The translations under genes were made by a program, and so were the position numbers. Under the pieces are notes generated by a model. The model saw only the letters and a program-made list of their open reading frames with translations. It was not told where the DNA came from and ran no database searches. A stretch of DNA of 64,000 nt from Chaetoderma sp. LZ-2023a (Eukaryota > Mollusca > Caudofoveata > Chaetodermatida > Chaetodermatidae): assembly GCA_034401795.1 (NCBI GenBank), contig CM067363.1:32716470-32780469 (forward strand). The letters are read 5' to 3'. The stretch's first letter is position 1, and every line of letters starts with the position of its first letter. Below, in pieces: positions 61,431 to 64,000 of this stretch.

Positions 61431-63019
61431 TAGGGTTGCACGATTTTTTTATTATTCGCTTAATCGCGATTATATAATTCAAAATGATTGTGAACGATTA
61501 TAAAATGAAATAATCGTGTAATCGTCATGTTGAAATTTTTGTCAAGACACTTACGCTTGTGAAACTCTGCTCGTGTTACCAATCATGGAAACCATCAGCC
61601 GAATGTGTGAATGATTAAATAAACTAAATAAATAACTGATTTGATTGTATTGACTCATGATTAGTTTTAGATGAATAAAGATTGTTCATTTGGTCGCTAT
61701 TTGTCATTGTTGTTGTAATCATGCACGCTTATCCCGCGTTCCCCATTTTCTGAATAGTTATGCGCTAACGGTTTTCCTAAAAAAGTTCTAAAACTAATAC
61801 CACGGAAATTCAACGTAATTTCTCCCGTAAATATTCCCACCGCCTACGTTTAATATATACCTCAAAACATCACCGGGGAAGTGAAATTATTTGATTTGAG
61901 TGCCTAAATATTGCGTATCCTTTAATAAAGCTCGTTTATTACATCAAAATTAATCCACAATTTGATATAAAATGGCGTCGCGAAAAAATACAAATCACAT
62001 GATTAGCATCCAATTGAAGATTTTATTTTAGAGCGAGTACTCGGATATAAATATTCTGGAATCGGGGACTCGGAACTCGGGAATTTCTCTATATTATCAT
62101 TGCGCGATAGAAACTGAGTATTATACTGATCTGAATAACGGGTACCCGTTTGATAAACTCCCATTAGCGTATAATATCTCGCAAGAACACGCCGCCTCCC
62201 ATCGCAAAAGAGCCGCTGGCTCGCCAACTTAAGAAGCTGGCTATATTGTCATTCGTAATAATTCCATTTGGATCATTTAATGTTGATCCGCATTACAAAA
62301 TTGATGCACTTTTTTTCCTGTACTTGTTTAGTACATAACCTTGGTCTTAAAATATATTTATAAGGAAGGTATTTAATCACGTCAAAACTGTTTTAATCAC
62401 ATTTTGACTACAAAAGTGTGGAATAAGCTTTATTATATCTTGAACATACGTGGCCTACTATTAGTATTAATCTAATAGGTGGTCGAGATTTACAAATCCG
62501 AGGCCTGTATTGACTTCTAGAGGGGCCAGAAATGTATCACGCAGAGATCGGTCTGAAGTAGACACACCCTGTGACATGATTGTTATTATTATACACGCTA
62601 TTCTTACAAATTTGCTCTTAAAAAAAAATTTCCTATACAGTCTGCTGAGTTAGGGGGTGGGCTTCTAATATAGAGTTTTGCCGTTTTAGAACTGCTAAGA
62701 AATCATTGGAGCTCATATGTCAAAGTTAGGGGGTGGGCTTCTATTAGAGCATAGGGTACAATTAAGCGAAATACGGTACCTTCCGTTTTCTGTCTAGAAA
62801 AATCTTGATACATTCCTTTGTTTGCAATCAGCAACTGGGGTATTCTGTCCATGTATGTATACCAAAGTGCCTAACCCACAATCTTACAATCTGCAGTAGC
62901 ATAATAACGTCCTCTAAGCAGCATTGACGTAGTTAATATAGTTCATGATTAATCGTGTGATCGCGATTATTTTTTTTTAATGATCGTGATTATGAAAAGT
63001 GAATAATCGTGCAACCCTA
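61431..63019. mobile_element. hAT-2: 1.59 kb non-autonomous hAT transposon
   Basis: Inverted ends TAGGGTTGCACGATT ... AATCGTGCAACCCTA, extended by AATCGCGATTA-type subterminal repeats on both sides, and an exact 8 bp duplication ATTGATGC. No transposase inside; it is AT-rich. A short tandem pair GTTAGGGGGTGGGCTTCTA occurs at 62648 and 62725. It interrupts LINE-C cleanly, so removing 61431-63027 restores one RT frame across the junction. Confidence 0.95.
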
Positions 63020-63507
63020 ATTGATGCTGTATAACTCCAACAGCTGGGCAGCCCTAGACAAACTCCATGCCTGCAAGCAGCAAACACCTGCACCATCACT
63101 GGACACTGATGGCCAGACAGCATAATTTCCAACGATGCACTATACAAGATGTGTAATACGTCGCCGCTGTCTGTAAAAGTCGCCCAGCAAAGATGGTCCA
63201 TGTTTGGCAATGCGCTAAGGATGCCAGAAGAGACACCAGCACAGAGAGCCTTGGAATTCGCCCTACTCAGAGCCAGCAAATACAAAGCCAGGAGAGGACG
63301 TCATTGCATAAATCTGCTAAGCATGCTACGAGGTGACCTCAAGAAAGCAGGACTCGGTACACTCAAGTCAAGAATGGACCTGAGGAAGCTAAGGATTTCG
63401 GCTGAGGACAAGACACAGTGGGCAAAAGTGAAGAAGGACTGATTGCAGCTATAGGATGTTTCTACTACTACAGCCACAGCATACAGTAATCATACATACG
63501 GTCTTTC

Positions 63508-63915
63508 AAGCCTGGCTAAGGGCTCGTTATAGCCTAGCAAAGCCTAGCTAAGGCCTAGGTAAGGCCTAGCCACATCTGTCTAAGGTTTAGGTATGGCATC
63601 GTTGAGGCCTAGCAAATCCTGGCTAAAGACTAGGTAAAGTCTCGTCAAGCCTGGTTCAGGACTAGGTAAAGCCTAGTCACGCATGGCTATGACTTAGGTA
63701 CGGCATATTCAAGCCTGGATAAAGCCTAGCTTAATGTTAGAGGTTCGACCTAGGTATGGCCTATACAAGGCCTAGCTATGGCCTATGTACTCCTAGCTAA
63801 GACCTATGCAACCCTAACTAAGGCCTAGATAAGGCCTCGACAAGACTGACTAAGACCTACTCAAGGCCACGTCAAGCGTGGCTAAAGCCTAGTGAAGGCT
63901 ATTTAAGGCCTCACT
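63508..63915. repeat. Degenerate satellite based on AAGGCCTAGCT
   Basis: About 40 diverged units of a 10-11 bp motif (AAGGCCTAG, AAAGCCTAG, TAGGTAAGG), many containing the palindrome AGGCCT. Heavily mutated, so old; length of unit varies. Confidence 0.75.
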
Positions 63916-64000
63916 AACTGGCATATGTACATTTCTGAAAGACTGAGAGAGAAACACACACTCTCTAGACATAGACATGCGCACAATGCATTCAGACACC

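Larger units (their letters stand above)
60088..63442 (+). pseudogene. LINE-C: non-LTR retrotransposon RT, split by hAT-2
   Basis: Pieces in order: HKMFQASRALRVTD and IREWFKEQFTDND (60130-60324); after a stop, EVEKALKALINRRASGPDGM (60365-60420); frame-broken core; TSIGSPQGGGLSLMLFTCYL (60918-60977); active site EYADDVDFIDE (61066-61100); FLGSLLCSTADI (61270-61305); then across hAT-2 LYNSNSWAALDKLHACK (63028-63078); and the C-terminal QQRWSMFGNALRMPEETPAQ ... GDLKKAGLGTLKS (63187-63372). The WLGHxLRMP...ALxW ending is RTE/RTE-X-like. Many stops and frameshifts: old copy. Confidence 0.82.

Noticed and set aside
62003..62227. 74-residue minus-strand frame in hAT-2
   Set aside because: No transposase motif; hAT-2 looks non-autonomous.

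Overview
This is eukaryotic nuclear DNA, almost certainly from a marine invertebrate. I see no recognisable host gene. What can be recognised is a dense, layered set of transposable elements, with intron-type splice signals in one transposase, CRE/TATA/heat-shock type promoters, microsatellites, a minisatellite and many short palindromic repeats. A dispersed repeat that opens with GGCTCACCTGGCC (about 49.9-51.1 kb) is of a type I associate from memory with mollusc and other lophotrochozoan genomes. Mollusc is therefore the best guess, but it is inference.

Layout. 1-1118 holds decayed palindromic repeats. 1119-1716 is a 23 x 26 bp satellite. 1717-25160 is one minus-strand non-LTR retrotransposon (LINE-A: ORF1 with a PHD finger, then ORF2 with a giant Q/S/H-rich repeat domain and an AP endonuclease). 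It is split at 1926/19267 by Element A, a Ty3/gypsy element with 1.7 kb LTRs, gag, pol and a baculovirus-F/errantivirus-type env. Element A carries in its env a complete 7.05 kb DIRS tyrosine-recombinase retrotransposon (Element D, 9256-16304, minus strand). The nesting order is LINE-A, then Element A, then Element D.

25160-27980 is non-coding with small hairpin repeats. A second gypsy element (Gypsy-B) runs from a tRNA-Leu-like primer binding site at 27991 to 52935. Its integrase is interrupted by a 20.0 kb insert (hAT-1, about 31827-51845) with CAGTGGCGTAGCCA-type ends. hAT-1 carries a ZMYM/hAT-type transposase with one visible intron. It also contains a solo LTR of the Element A family (32285-33928, minus), a third decayed gypsy (Gypsy-C, about 37935-42711), an unassigned module (42.7-49.9 kb) and a GGCTCACCTGG repeat. 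The unassigned module has a 438-residue zinc-finger ORF, an opposing 178-residue ORF, two near-identical CRE+TATA promoters, a heat-shock element and many perfect short hairpins.

52936-64000 has a near-perfect 89 bp hairpin repeat, a Cys-rich transposon-derived remnant, LINE-B (54.6-57.4 kb), a CR1-like fragment, simple repeats, LINE-C (60.1-63.4 kb) split by a non-autonomous hAT with an exact 8 bp target duplication, and a degenerate terminal satellite.

Nearly every coding unit is a defective parasite. The most intact are Element D (all three ORFs open, complete terminal and internal complementary regions) and the gag of Element A with its canonical -1 frameshift signal. Element A itself is broken in integrase/env and again by Element D.
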